Below, piece after piece: positions 11,275 through 22,279 of a stretch of DNA of 64,000 nucleotides. Made by a program: the position numbers and the translations under genes. The stretch comes from Hyperoodon ampullatus (lineage: Eukaryota > Chordata > Mammalia > Artiodactyla > Ziphiidae), in assembly GCA_949752795.1 (NCBI GenBank), contig OX457071.1, positions 30,922,800 through 30,986,799 of the forward strand. The letters are read 5' to 3'. The first letter of the stretch is position 1, and every line of letters starts with the position of its first letter. Under the pieces are notes generated by a model, which ran no database searches, was not told the DNA's origin, and worked only from the letters and a program-made list of their open reading frames with translations.

Positions 11275-11900
11275 TTGATAGGAATGGACATTGGTGCAGC
11301 CACTGTGGAAAACAGTATGGAGGTTTCTCAAGAAACTAAAAATAGAACTAGCATATGATACAGCAGTTCCACTCCTGAGTATATAATGAAAAAAATGAAA
11401 ACACTAATTCAAAAAGATACATGCATCTCTATGTTCAGAGCAGCATTATTTACAATAGCCAAGATGTGGAAGCAACTGAAGTGTCCATCGACAGATGAAT
11501 GGATAAAGAAGATGTGGTAAAAAAAAAAAAAAAAAGAAAGAAAAGATGTGGTATATATACAATGGAATACTACCCAGCCATGAAAAAAGAATAAAGTTTT
11601 CCACTTGCAGCAACATGGATGGACTTAGAGGGCATTATGCTGAGTGGAATGTCAGAGAAGGATAAATACCATATGATATCACTTTATACAGAATCTAAAA
11701 ACTAGTGAATATAACAAAAAAGAAGCAGACTTGCAGATACAGAGAACAAACTAGTGGTTACCACGGGGGGGGCAACATAGGGTAAGAGGTACAGACTATT
11801 GTGTATAAAATAAGCTACAAGAATATATTGTACAACACGGGGAATATAGCCAGTATTTTATAATAATATAAATGGAGTATAACCTTTAACAAAAAGAAAG
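11275..11900 (+). mobile_element. L1 ORF2 end and 3' UTR, 5'-truncated
   Basis: Plus-strand L1 from 'GCAGCCACTGTGGAAAACAG' through 'CAGCAACATGGATGGACTTA' to 'GGAATATAGCCAGTATTTTA' and 'ATGGAGTATAACCTTTAA'. Reading frames are broken, so it is a dead fragment. It is interrupted at 11519-11540 by an A-rich insertion. Confidence 0.9.
11519..11540. repeat. A-rich insertion flanked by direct repeats
   Basis: A run of 17 A followed by GAAAGA sits inside the L1. The word AAGATGTGGT occurs just before and just after it. Other L1 copies, such as 17348-18066, lack the insertion. Confidence 0.8.
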
Positions 11901-12191
11901 GAGAAGTGCAGGTTTCAGGCCTGGCGTGAGGGAAGTGAGGGCTCAGCCAGGCTAATTACTAAAGTGAATTTATACTGACTTAAAACTAATTCCAAAGTAG
12001 TGGAGGTAGAAGCCAGATCACAAGAGTTTAAAAAAAAATGTAATGCCTAAGAACTAGGGTCAGATGTTAATTAACCACTTGTCGCAGAGGGTAAGTTGTA
12101 AAGAAGCAGCAAACGTTGTGTTTTATTCACCCTCTTTTTATTTAATAGAAAGCCTATTGTGTGTATTCTTGAGGTTCAGGGGGAAAAAGGT

Positions 12192-12645
12192 AACATAGAC
12201 ATACTTCATTCCGTTGTGCTTCGCTGTATCGTGCTCCACAGATCCTGCGTTTTTACAGACTGAAGGTTTATGCCAACCTGACTCAAGCATGTCTGTTGGT
12301 GCCATTTTTCTAACAGCATTTGCTCACTTTTGCCTGTATCACATTTTGATAATTCTCGCAATATTTCAAACTTTTTCATTATTATTGTTATGGTGATCTG
12401 TGGTCAGTGATCTTTAATGTTGCTATTGCAAAAAGATTACGACTCAAGACTCAGAGGACGGTCTGCGTTTTTTAGCAATAAAGTATTTTTTAATTAAGGT
12501 ATGTACATTGTGTTTCAGACATAATAAAATTGCACACTTAATAGACTACAGTATAGTGTAAACATAACTTTTATGTGCACTGGGAAACCCCAAAATTTGT
12601 GTCACTCGCTTTATTGCAATATGAAGAACAGGATGGCATAATTGA
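12192..12645 (-). mobile_element. Tigger1-type DNA transposon, internally deleted
   Basis: The words 'TTCTCGCAATATTTCAAACT', 'GTGATCTGTGGTCAGTGATC', 'GCAATAAAGTATTTTTTAAT' and 'GCACTGGGAAACCCCAAAAT' match the outer parts of Tigger1. The middle, including the transposase, is missing. Read on this strand it is the reverse of the usual consensus. The extreme ends are degraded, so no TA duplication is claimed. Confidence 0.75.
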
Positions 12646-13634
12646 ATTTAAGACTGTGCAAATATATTTCCAAACTGTGTACTTGTGGATTAATTCATGG
12701 CCAAGGTGAAAAAAAAAAAAAAAAAGTAGGGTGTATACAGGCTCTTACGTGACTTACAACTGGCATTCCGCAGTAATTCACATTGGCGAAATAGAAATAT
12801 TCTCTCTTTGAAGCCCTTGAACCCTTATGTTGGTAATGCTGTTACCTAAAAAAAAAAAAGCGTAACTTAATCCATCCATGATTTGCTTCCCGTGGTGTGA
12901 ATGAATCAAATGGGGGAGCAAGCGTGTGTTTAGCATAATGATACATGTCTGAGCAGAAACGAATCTCAGGATCCCTGCTATTCAGTACTACTCAGCATAC
13001 AGAAAGCAGTAAATCAGTCTGACTGACTGTCCTGCTTTGCCCTGCCCAGAATGGTGCTGCTTTTATAAACACAGCCACAATTAGTAGATGACTTAGCAAA
13101 TTAGAGCCCCTGACACCACTACAGTAAACTTTCTTGACTCTCATGACAGCCATTCCTCTGATATTCAGTCAACACCAAATTTGAATATGGATAAACTCAG
13201 AAGAAACTAAAGTCACCTCACAGCCACTGGGTCATACTTCCTAATCAGCAGAGAATTTGTCTAGTTAGTTTCACATTTAATTTCCAAAATACCCGTTACT
13301 CTGGGATTCTAACAGAATGCTGTCTACTACAGCTATACTGATCTGAATTTGTCTTGCTATATTTAACAGGTTGTTGCAACAGTCTGGTGACTTTTTATTC
13401 AGAAATGAAGCTTTTACATTTCTTCATGATGAATTTCCCTAGTTATGGACAAATTGAGAGCTGGCTGTTTTGAGATAGTCTTTATTGTTGTCTCCTAGCA
13501 TTTAGACTGTACCTAATACCCAGAGACATAGCATCCTCTTATTATTGCCCTTCCTTCAGAGGAAAGTGAGACACTGAGCAGACCTCAACACTGCAACGTG
13601 GGACTCTCCGAGGGAAGGTCAGGATCGTCACGGT
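12646..13634. other. Mostly unique stretch with A tracts
   Basis: A runs of about 17 and 12 lie near 12708-12724 and 12848-12859. The rest, about 12900-13450, is unique-looking, with a candidate ATGACTTAGCA site at 13088. No supported gene. Confidence 0.5.
13088..13098 (+). promoter_or_regulatory. Candidate CNC-bZIP/Maf-type site
   Basis: ATGACTTAGCA fits the core RTGACnnnGC of antioxidant-response-type elements bound by NRF2/small Maf dimers. One short match in 64 kb is expected by chance, so this is only a note. Confidence 0.15.
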
Positions 13635-13860
13635 AGCTAAGACTTGTCCAGCACATGCTGTGCTCCAAGCATTGTTCCGAGTGAGAGGACGCAATTACCC
13701 TCACTATAAAGATGGGAGAACTGAGATAGATAGATACCTAAAAGACTAGATATTTATCCATAGACCAAACAGCCAGTAAGTGCTAGAACCTCACAGTGGT
13801 TGAACCCAGGCAGCCTGGTCCAGAGTCCGTACTCTTAACCATGCACTATGTAGCCCTGCT
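13635..13860 (-). mobile_element. MIR
   Basis: Nearly full-length MIR in reverse: 'CTCCAAGCATTGTTCCGAG', 'AAGATGGGAGAACTGAGA', 'AACAGCCAGTAAGTGCTAGA', 'TTGAACCCAGGCAGCCTGG' and 'GTCCGTACTCTTAACCATGC'. Well preserved for its age. Confidence 0.8.
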
Positions 13861-13864
13861 ATGA

Positions 13865-14725
13865 AATTTCTGTGATGTTTGAACTCTTGAGCCTGGAAAG
13901 TTTTTCAGGGCAGGAGCAATATTTTATGGATTTGTACATCACCAATGTCTAGCACAAGGCCTGGCAAACAGTAGAAACTAAGAAATTATTTCAATTCGTT
14001 AATTATTATTTTTGAATGTTGAATTGTCATTTTATCCCTTGTACAACTAGCTGAATCATATTGCTTTCTTTCTCAGATCTCCAGGGCAGGAATGCAAGAG
14101 TGAAACCATCAGCTGATTCTATTTCAATTTTATCAATTTTTAAAAAAAAAAATCATGATAGTTCTGTTTTATTGTTTGTTAATATGCAGTTTTTAGGCCT
14201 ATGTACTTTGTGTGGTATTGTTTAGTACATGTATGGAATTTTTTTTTCTAGGTTGGTTCTTCTCATTTCTGCAGATTTTGCAGGGACTCTATAAAAACTC
14301 TTTCTTTCTTTTATTCAAAGCAAAAATAATGCTAAATAGTAAGGATGCATTTGTGAGCAGTTTCCAGACCCAGCCTATTTTGCATAACACCTGTATTTAA
14401 TCAGGGACTAAAAATTTAAGCAAACTGCTTTAATCATATTTTGTAAATTCAGTTTGTCTGATTATTTAAAAGAGACTATCAGGATTGGTAGATTTAAATA
14501 TGGGTTAATTCTGTTTAATGGCTATTCATGCTTCCACATTTTCTAATAAGGAGATTGAGGGAAAATAGTCCCCCAAAATTTTGCAGAATTTTTAAAAGAT
14601 CTTTTAACTTACACACTTAAAATCATAATTTCACTTTTTGACAATGGTGTTATGTGCATTATTCTCATGTTTGGCCAGACCACATGGGAAATTTAAGTAC
14701 TATGAAAGCTCAATATAAAATTGTT
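13865..14725. other. Unique AT-rich stretch
   Basis: No supported gene. 'AGCACAAGGCCTGGCAAACA' at about 13951 may be a small L2 or MIR 3' remnant. The frame at 14212-14400 is low-complexity and unrecognised. Confidence 0.45.
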
Positions 14726-14728
14726 TGA

Positions 14729-14768
14729 AATATATATATATACATACACACACATACATACATATATA
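14729..14768. repeat. Compound TA/CA microsatellite
   Basis: Alternating TATATATATA, then ATACACACACATACATACATATATA. An impure, compound dinucleotide/tetranucleotide repeat. Confidence 0.8.
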
Positions 14769-14784
14769 AATTATATGTTGTTTT

Positions 14785-15570
14785 CCAAACAGCAAGCAAT
14801 TATCCAATCCTCTGACACCGGCAGTGTGTCCAACAATTCAGTTCAATTCTGACACTAATTACCCACAGCTAGCAAAGACCCACAGGTCAAGGGCTCAGTC
14901 CTATAGGACTGCCCCCCCTTTAGATGCCAGCCACATATGGGGTCCCCAGGCTGTCTGGTCAACTACAAATTTGAGGGTTCCTAAGATCCCCTCTCAAGCT
15001 CAAAAATTCATTAGGATGATTCACAGAACTTAGAAAAGTGCTTTACTCATGATTACCAGTGTATTATAACAGATGCAACTCAGGAACAGTGAAATGAAAG
15101 AGATGCAAAGGGCAGGGTATCAGGGAGAGGGGTGTGGAGCTACCATGCCCCCTCCAGGCACACCACCCTCCTTACCCATTGTTGTGTTCACCAGCTTGGT
15201 AGCTCTCTGAATCCCATCATTTAGGGGCTTTTATGGCAGTTTCATTACATAAGCATGATTGCTGAAATTGTTGGCCATTAGTGATTGAACTCAATCCCCA
15301 ACCCCTCTCCCCTCCATGGGGGTAGGTCTGAAAGTTCTAACCCTCTAATCATTGCTTCGTCTTTCTGGTGACCAGCCCTCCTGCAGAAGCTACCTGGGAT
15401 CCTGACCCTGAGTCACCTCATTACCATAAACTCAGTTGTAGTCAAAAGGGGCTTGTGAGGAATAACAAGAGACACGCTATCACTTAGGAAATTGCAAGGG
15501 TTTTAGGAGCTCTATGCAAGCACCTGGGGCAAAGACCAAATATATATCTTTTCTTATACCAGGTATATGT
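14785..15570 (-). mobile_element. ERVL-like solo LTR
   Basis: Read on the minus strand, the left part carries a typical ERVL/MaLR-type LTR 3' section: 'AAGTTCTGTGAATCATCCTA', then 'GACTGAGCCCTTGACCTGTG', then 'TTAGTGTCAGAATTGAACTG'. The right part contains the matching upstream LTR words, such as the complement of 'GGTTTTAGGAGCTCTATGC'. No gag, pol or env sequence adjoins it, so it is a solo LTR. The subfamily (MLT2- or MER21-like) is uncertain. Confidence 0.65.
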
Positions 15571-15807
15571 GGACCACTGTATGTATTATAAGCAATATTT
15601 TGAGGTTAGATGGTCATTTAAAGAGTTCAGACTACTTCATGACTACTTATAAACATAATTCTCAATTTCAAGCAACACTGTTTGGTAAACACGAAACTAT
15701 AAGCAAGAAAATTTTGCAATATGTTCTACTATTCTAGCTGTTCTCCACTTGACATTTTTTTTTAAATAGAGTTACTTCTTTGCTCATAAAATAAACAGAG
15801 TGGGACA

Positions 15808-16015
15808 TTGTTTAAGAGCGTGGCATGGAGTCTGTGCGGCTTGGACTTGAGTTTCAGCACTGTTGTATGACCCTGGGCTAGGTATATCACAGCTCTCTAA
15901 GCTTGCCTTTTCCTTACTACAAAGTGGAATGATGATGTCTATGTCATGGGCTGCTGTGTGGAGAAGTGAAACTGTCCAGTAAAACTCTGACCATGTACCC
16001 AGTTCATGGTAAGCT
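15808..16015 (+). mobile_element. MIR
   Basis: Plus-strand MIR order: 'TTGTTTAAGAGCGTGGCATG', 'GTATGACCCTGGGCTAGG' and 'CTACAAAGTGGAATGATGAT', with a decayed 3' end. Confidence 0.65.
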
Positions 16016-16254
16016 CACTTTTAAGAAAATCTTTGTGTATGTGTCACTTCTGTGTGTCAGGGACACTTTTTTTTCCATTGTGCTTTCTTCCTAACATACA
16101 GAATGATAGCTTCCCTTTTCTTAAGAGAAAAAGAAAACACAAATGACTTCTTTTGGTCCCAACTGGCTGCTCCAGCTATTTCTCTTCTTTCATGGGAAAG
16201 CTCCTCAAACAGAAGTTGTTTTCCAATATTCTTTTATCCCCATTTTTTAAACTT

Positions 16255-16910
16255 TTTAAAAGAAGCTTTATTTTTTTTTTACAGAAGTTTTATGTTCATG
16301 GCAAAATTGAGTGAAAAGAATGAGAGTTCCCGTGTACTACCTGTACCCCCAACCTCCTCCGCTATTAACGTCCCACACCAGAGTGGTACATTTGTTACAA
16401 CTGATGAACCTATACTGATACATCATCATCACCCAAAGTCCATAGTTTACATTCACGCTTGCTGTTGTACAGTCTATGGATTTTGACAACTGTGTACTGA
16501 TATGTGTCCCCCATTGTAGTATCCTGCAGAATAATTTTACTGCCCTAAACTCCTCTGTGCTCGGCCTATTCATCCATGCCTCCCTGCCCCCTGCAACCAC
16601 TAATCTTTTCAGTGTCTCCATAGTTCTGCCTTTTCCAGAATGTCATATTGTTGGAATCATACCATTTGTAGCCTTTTTGGATTGGTTTCTTTCTCTTAGT
16701 AAGATGCACTTAAAGTTCATCCATGTGTTTTCATGGCTTGATAGTTCACTTCTTATTAACACTGAATAATATTCCACAGTCTGGATGTACCACAGTTTAT
16801 TTATCCACTCACCTACTAAAGGGCATCTTGATTGTTTCCAAGTTTTGGTAATTATCAATAAAGCTGCTATAAACAACAGTGTGCAGGTTTTTGTGTGGAC
16901 ATATGTTCTC
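16255..16910 (-). mobile_element. L1M (L1ME-like) 3' UTR and ORF2 end
   Basis: Well-matched L1M 3' UTR read in reverse: 'GTACATTTGTTACAACTGAT', 'CCAAAGTCCATAGTTTACAT' and 'CCAGAATGTCATATTGTTGG'. It is followed by the ORF2 end ('GGATGTACCACAGTTTATTT'). On the minus strand 16643-16876 reads a decayed ORF2 carboxyl end. It stops abruptly at about 16910, where a younger L1 begins. Confidence 0.85.
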
Positions 16911-17347
16911 TCTCTTTTTAAAAATTTTTATTGGAGTACAGTTGATTTACAAGGTTGTGTTAGTTTCTGCTGTACAGCAAAGTGAATCAGTTATACATAC
17001 ACATATGTCCACTCTTTTTTACATTCATTTCCCATATAGGTCATTACAGAGTATTGAGTGGAGTTCCCTGTGCTATACCGTAGGTCCTTACTGCTCATCT
17101 ATTTTATATCTAGTCGTGTGTATATGTCAATCCCAGTCTCCCAATTTAGCCCTCCCCCCTTACCACCCTGGTAACCATAAGTTTGTTTCCTATATCTGTG
17201 ACTCTGTTTCTGTTTTGTAAATAAATTCATTTTTACCATTATTTTACATTCCACATATAGGCAATATCCTATGATATTTGTCTTTCTTGGTCTGACTTAT
17301 TTCACTCATTATGACAATCTCTGGGTCCATCCATGTTGCTGCAAATA
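16911..17347 (-). mobile_element. L1 3' segment (non-inverted half of a twin-primed insertion)
   Basis: Cetartiodactyl L1 3' end read in reverse: a T-rich tail, 'GATTTACAAGGTTGTGTTAG', 'CAGCAAAGTGAATCAGTTAT', 'TCCCTGTGCTATACCG' and 'CTGGGTCCATCCATGTTGCT'. At about 17347 it switches to the same element in the opposite orientation, at the consensus point TTTGCAGCAACATGG. Confidence 0.9.
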
Positions 17348-18066
17348 GGACCTAATTAAACTGAAAGCTTTTGTACAGCAAAGGAAGCCATAAACGAAAC
17401 AAAAAGACAACCCACAGACTGGGAGAAAATATTTGCAAATGAAGCAATTGGCAAGGAGTTAATCTCCAAAATATACAAACAGTTCATGCAACTTAATATC
17501 ATAAAAACAAACAATCCAATCAAAAAATGGGCGGAAGATCTAAATAGACATTTCTCCAAAGAAGACACACAGGTGGCCAAAAAGCACAGGAAAAGATGCT
17601 CAACATCACTAATTACTAGAGAAATGCAAATCAAAACTACAATGAGGTATCACCTCACACCATTCAGAATGGCCATCATCAAAAAAATCTACAATCAAAA
17701 AATGCTGGAGAGGGTGTGGAGAAAAGGCAACTCTCCTACACTGTTGGTGGGAATGTAAATTGGTACGGCCACCATGGAGAACAGTCTGGAGGTTCCTTAA
17801 AAAACTAAAAATAGAGCTACCATATGATCCAGCAATCCCACTCCTGGGCATATATCAGAGAAAACCATAATTCAAAAAGATACATGCACCCCAGTGTTCG
17901 TTGAAGTACTATTTACAATTGCCAAGACATGGAAGCAGCCTAAATGCCCATGGACAGAGGAATGGATAAAGAAGATGTGGTACATATATACAATGGAATA
18001 TTAGTCATAAAAAAGAATGAAATAATGCCATTTGCAGCCACATGGATGGACCTAGAGATTGTTATC
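17348..18066 (+). mobile_element. L1 ORF2 segment, inverted half
   Basis: Plus-orientation L1 ORF2 DNA from 'TTGTACAGCAAAGGAAGCCA' through 'CAAATCAAAACTACAATGAG' and 'GATCCAGCAATCCCACTCCT' to 'GCAGCCACATGGATGGACCT'. It stops at about the consensus point where the neighbouring reversed segment starts, with about 35 bases present in both. This is the pattern of a 5' inversion made during L1 integration. Short frames at 17486-17758 are ORF2 remnants with stops around them. Confidence 0.9.
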
Positions 18067-18232
18067 CCCATTTTGAGGCTTTAACGCTCTAGAGCCTGGC
18101 GCTCATTCCTTCTGTAGCTTTACCAAGAAAACTATTCTTAGGATGGTTACCTGTTGACCATGTAATGGGCCTTTCCCAGTTCCCACTCTCATTCCTTTTA
18201 GACAATTTGACAAAGTGGCTGTGTTTACTTCT

Positions 18233-18460
18233 CACAGGATCTTTTTTTTTTTTTTTTTGCGGTACGCGGGCCTCTCACTGTTGCGGCCTCTCCCGTTGCG
18301 GAGCACAGGCTCCGGATGCGCAGGCTCAGCGGCCATGGCTCACGGGCCCAGCTCCGTGGCATGTGGGATCTTCCCGGACCAGGGCACGAACCCGCGTCCC
18401 CTGCATCAACAGGCGGACTCTCAACCACTGCGCCACCAGGGAGGCCCCACAGGATCTTTT
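18233..18460 (-). mobile_element. CHR SINE with TSD
   Basis: Minus-strand CHR SINE with the perfect 13-base duplication CACAGGATCTTTT at 18233-18245 and 18448-18460. It differs from its sisters by loss of a few bases in the GCCCAGCCGCTCCGCGG block. Frames at 18165-18652 are read-through of the element. Confidence 0.95.
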
Positions 18461-20950
18461 TATATTAGTTTTCCTCTTATCTGTCTTAGTCCTTCTAACT
18501 CCTTGATTCTCTCTTTTCCTCTTGCCCTCAGCCGTAAGATATCTCAGAGTCAGTGCCTCCGAACTCCTCTGCCTTTGTAGTTTTCCTTCAGAAATCTCAC
18601 CCACTTTTTCAGCTACAGTTTTCTGCACTATGTTTATGAAAATCAGATCCATTCCTGCAAGTCTGCCCTCCAGCTGCCTAAAATTAAAACCGTGTTTCCC
18701 ACCATTCCTCTAGTCTCTCAGAACTCGAGTCTTGCCTTTATGCAGTGTCAACAGATCATGTGGCTACTTCTTGTTATCGCATCAGTTCTTTTCTCCCTGT
18801 TCCCTCAGGACCTCTTTGGGTTTGACTTCTGTCCCTTTCTATCTGAACGTTGCAGCATCATCCAGATTATCTTCATATTAGTCATCTGTGCACCACGGGC
18901 AGATGAATTCTTTTGTGATACCGTTTCTCCTGTGAAATGAAATCTTCCATCAGTTTTGCACTTTCTAGGGAGAACAATCCCAAAACATCTATCACCAGTC
19001 ATCAAAGACATTCCACCTTCTGGGCTGCACTCCCTTGCATGAACTCCTGCTTCTGCCTAAGGTAACCGCATGCTCTTCTCTTCTCCCACCTCTTTCTGTT
19101 TGTTCCTCTTTTATCTCCTCATCTGCACACCTGCACGCCTGGGGGCTTCTCCACGCCTGCTCAGGAGATGGAGACGGGGAGACCCGACCCCATCTCATAC
19201 CCTGAGCTTGAAGTGATTTTTCTCTCCACTGCCCTCTTGAAGTAATCAGTGCTTCCATTTTTTCATCATCTACTGTCTTGCACCAACTCTTCTGTTTGGA
19301 GAACGGATGTTCTTAATCTTATGTTATTATTTAACCTTTCTGAGGCGATTGTATACTCACCCAGTTGAACTACGGTCTGTTTTTAAGGTCAGAGGCCATA
19401 TCTTGGATTACTTTAATATCACCTGAATTGGTTGGCAGGTGCACAGCACTTAATACACTTTAATCAGTTCTTTCTTCTTTATCCTTTTTTCAATCACAGT
19501 AATGGTTGGGTGCTTCATAAGCAACCAGAACAATGATGTTGTGATCTGTATTAAACTCAGAAATAGCCAAAATAACGAAACTAGCTGTGCTTAGCTTCGC
19601 CTATTTTGTTAATATAATAATATCCCATAGGTGTTTCTGCAGGAAAACTCTGTAACCTCTTGGGTCAGTGCTACCTGAAGCAGTGGAAAGAAAATACCAG
19701 TGGCTGGCGGTGGGAGAGGAGGGAATGGTGAATGTGAATGCAATTAATGTAAATGATGGTGTTCAATGGTAGAAGGCCTGGTGCATTTTGGAAGTGCTTA
19801 TATGGTGGGTACATTGCTCTTTGTCCAATTCTGTTGGTAAGTTGGTGTGTGATATTTCATATATTCCTTGCCAGTCTCCACAAGCACCTTTAGCCCTGTG
19901 GGTACTGATTGATGTGTTTGGCAGCTCTTGGCCTGCGATGCTAAGTTCTAAAATAATGTGTCTCTGCATAAGCCAGTAAGTCATTTCCTGGCTCTTTTGT
20001 CTTAAAGCCCTGCAAGCTTCTTGGCCGTCAGTTTCGGCAGTGAAAGGACAGCCTCTACAGCTGTCTACAGATCAGACTGCTCTCTGATTCAGTACTGGGT
20101 CCACCTCTTGGATACCATTCCTTTTGATTTATTTGGTGTCTACTTAAAGAAAGACAAATCAGGCTTTATACACACATACAAATCCATAAATCCATTTCTT
20201 TTAAGCACGTTATTAAAATAGAGATAACAGTTAACATTTAATTACCAGGTTGAAGTTTTTCTAGCATTTGAAGTTTTACTCTAAGGGAAATGTAAGCTAC
20301 ATTTTCTCCTTAGCAATTGCTTATCACCTTTAGGGTCTACTTTATGCCATTTTCATTATGCCTGTGAACCAAACGATGTAAAATTTTGTCCTACTCAAAG
20401 GAAAAATGGTGCAGCCCAGTGAGCTATAACCCCTTCTTGAGAGAACGCTGAATTGTAATAGGTCCAATTTGGGGTGACAATGCCCATATTACATACTTCA
20501 ACTTTGCCTCTTTTTTCAGCCTAAATGAGGCCTCTCAAAATTAATGCAGCCAGAGGCAGTAAAAGTGTTTGAAGTAATTCTTCCAATACTCCAATTTCTC
20601 CACAGAGCGCACCAAATAAAAGGCATTAGCAGTGTGACTAATAGAATAACTACCAATCACAATGTCTGTCAATTCATGAAATTTTCAGCGCCATCCATAC
20701 TAACAACTAAATCAAAGTATTTCAGTTCACATATTAAAAGTTGGGAACCTTAACGCACCATGTACTGAATGCTGAAGAATAATATGTCAGACTTATGTAG
20801 ATGCAAAATGAAGTGAAAAATTTAAGCAACTATCAGGGTAGCTCAGGTCAGAGCAGGCATGTGGAATCTATATTACCTGGATGAATGTCAGTTCCACGAT
20901 ATAGGTTGTTGCTCTGTAGACATGATCTAAATTCCCCCTCCATAGCATTA
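18461..20950. other. Long unique, non-coding stretch
   Basis: About 2.5 kb without a recognised interspersed repeat, unusual for this window. 18490-19330 is pyrimidine-rich on the plus strand and may hide a very old L2, but I cannot support it. Short frames such as 18522-18713 and 19763-19984 show no domains. 20500-20760 has the texture of conserved non-coding DNA and is listed separately. Confidence 0.5.
20500..20760. promoter_or_regulatory. Candidate conserved non-coding element
   Basis: Unique AT-rich sequence with closely spaced homeodomain/TALE/SOX-like words: AATTAATGC, ACCAATCACAATG, CTGTCAATTCATGAAAT and TCAGCGCCATCC. No repeat similarity. The call rests only on sequence texture; cross-species alignment is needed. 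Confidence 0.2.
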
Positions 20951-20956
20951 TTTTTA

Positions 20957-21340
20957 TTAACCTTTTATTTTTTTAATTTTTATTATTATTTTTTAATTTA
21001 TTTATTTTTGGCTGTATTGGGTCTTCATTCCTTCACACGGGCTTTCTCTTGTTGCGTGAGCGGGGACTACTCTTGGTTGTGGTGCGCAAGCTTCTCCTTG
21101 CAGTGGCTTCTCTTGTTGCGGAGCACGGGCTCTAGGCCCACGGGCTTCAGTAGTTGTGGCACGTGGGGTCAGTAGTTGTGGCTCGTGGGCTCTAGAGCGC
21201 AGGCTCAGGAGTTGTGGCGCACGGGCTTAGTTGCTCCGCGGCATGTGGGATCTTCCTGGACCAGGGCTCGAACCCGTGTTCCTGGCATTGTCAGGGAGAT
21301 TCTTAACCACTGCGCCACCAGAGAAACCCTTTGTTAACCT
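20957..21340 (-). mobile_element. CHR SINE, long type
   Basis: A roughly 360-base, older CHR-type SINE on the minus strand: a T/A-rich tail, 'TTTTTGGCTGTATTGGGTCT', internal GTAGTTGTGGC repeats, then the tRNA-like head ending 'CACTGCGCCACCAGAGAAAC'. The short duplication TTAACCTTTT occurs on both sides (from about 20957 and 21334). Confidence 0.85.
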
Positions 21341-21639
21341 TTTCAAATGACTTCATCTTTTTTTCTTCTACTCCTTTCTACCACTTCTTAGCACACCTGT
21401 TATTAGTAATTCTCTACCCAATGCATGGAAAAGATGATGGTGAAAGCATTACAATTGTTGATTGATGAGTTTAAAAAAAAGTGTGAGAGAGAATGTACAC
21501 ACACAGATATACTCATATTTATAAACTTATAAAATGAATTCTATCAACTATAACTAACTGTTGAAAAGCATGAAATAAAATAGGGAAAAAGGAGTTCCTA
21601 GAAGATCTGTATTGCTTATATTCTTATCCCAGCAAATAA

Positions 21640-21900
21640 ATAGCACTTTAAAAATGTTTTATTTTTAAATAATTTTAGTCTTAAATAACTTTAATATTTA
21701 AAAGTTGCAAAAATACTATAGAGTTCACAGATCCCTTTCACTCAGCTTCTGTATGCTTTATATCTTAAATAATAATAGTACAGTTGTCCAAACCAAAAAA
21801 TTATTATTGGTTCAACACTATTAATTGAACTGTAGACCTCATTTAAATTTCACCAGTGTCTCCACAATGTCCACTAATTTTCCACAAATTTCTCCAGAGA
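21640..21900 (-). mobile_element. L1M 3' UTR fragment
   Basis: 'AAAAGTTGCAAAAATACTAT', 'CCTTTCACTCAGCTTCTGT' and later 'TTTCACCAGTGTCTCCA' match the order of an L1M 3' UTR in reverse. Diverged. Confidence 0.6.
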
Positions 21901-22279
21901 TGAGGAAGTGATAGACACATCTGCTTTGGCATCCTGGCCCTGGATGGGTCCTGTGCTCAGACTGTGCTGGGCATGGGCTAATGCAGGGTCCAAAGAACCC
22001 ATCTCCTGTGGGACCCAGGAGACAACACTCAGGCCCATTCCATTTTCATTCACCTCTCTTCCACTTTATATTTTATCATATAAATACATATTAAATATAA
22101 AAATAAATGCATATTAAATCTGTGTATAAAATTATTATGTACATTTACTTATTTATCTTTCCAGATTATTGCAAGAACAAATCTCAGGGAAAATAAAAAG
22201 GCTACTATTGCTAGTTCTCATCATCTCCTTCTCTTTAAATAGCAATATTTAATTGTATCAGTTGTAAGGTCCAATTCAG
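21901..22279. other. Unassigned short stretch
   Basis: Contains a short plus frame (21908-22117) without recognisable content, then AT-rich sequence. No repeat call is made. Confidence 0.4.

Noticed and set aside
10888..11331. 147-codon minus frame
   Set aside because: Overlaps the 5' end of a plus-strand L1 fragment, has low-complexity composition and no known domain.
16052..16486. 144-codon plus frame
   Set aside because: Its right half is L1M 3' UTR in reverse and its left half is unrecognised; no splice or promoter context.
17486..17758. L1 ORF2 frame as a live gene
   Set aside because: It is a short piece of a 5'-inverted, truncated L1 with stops on either side.
18490..19330. Very old L2 on the plus strand
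   Set aside because: Only a vague pyrimidine-rich resemblance; no diagnostic L2 block could be placed.
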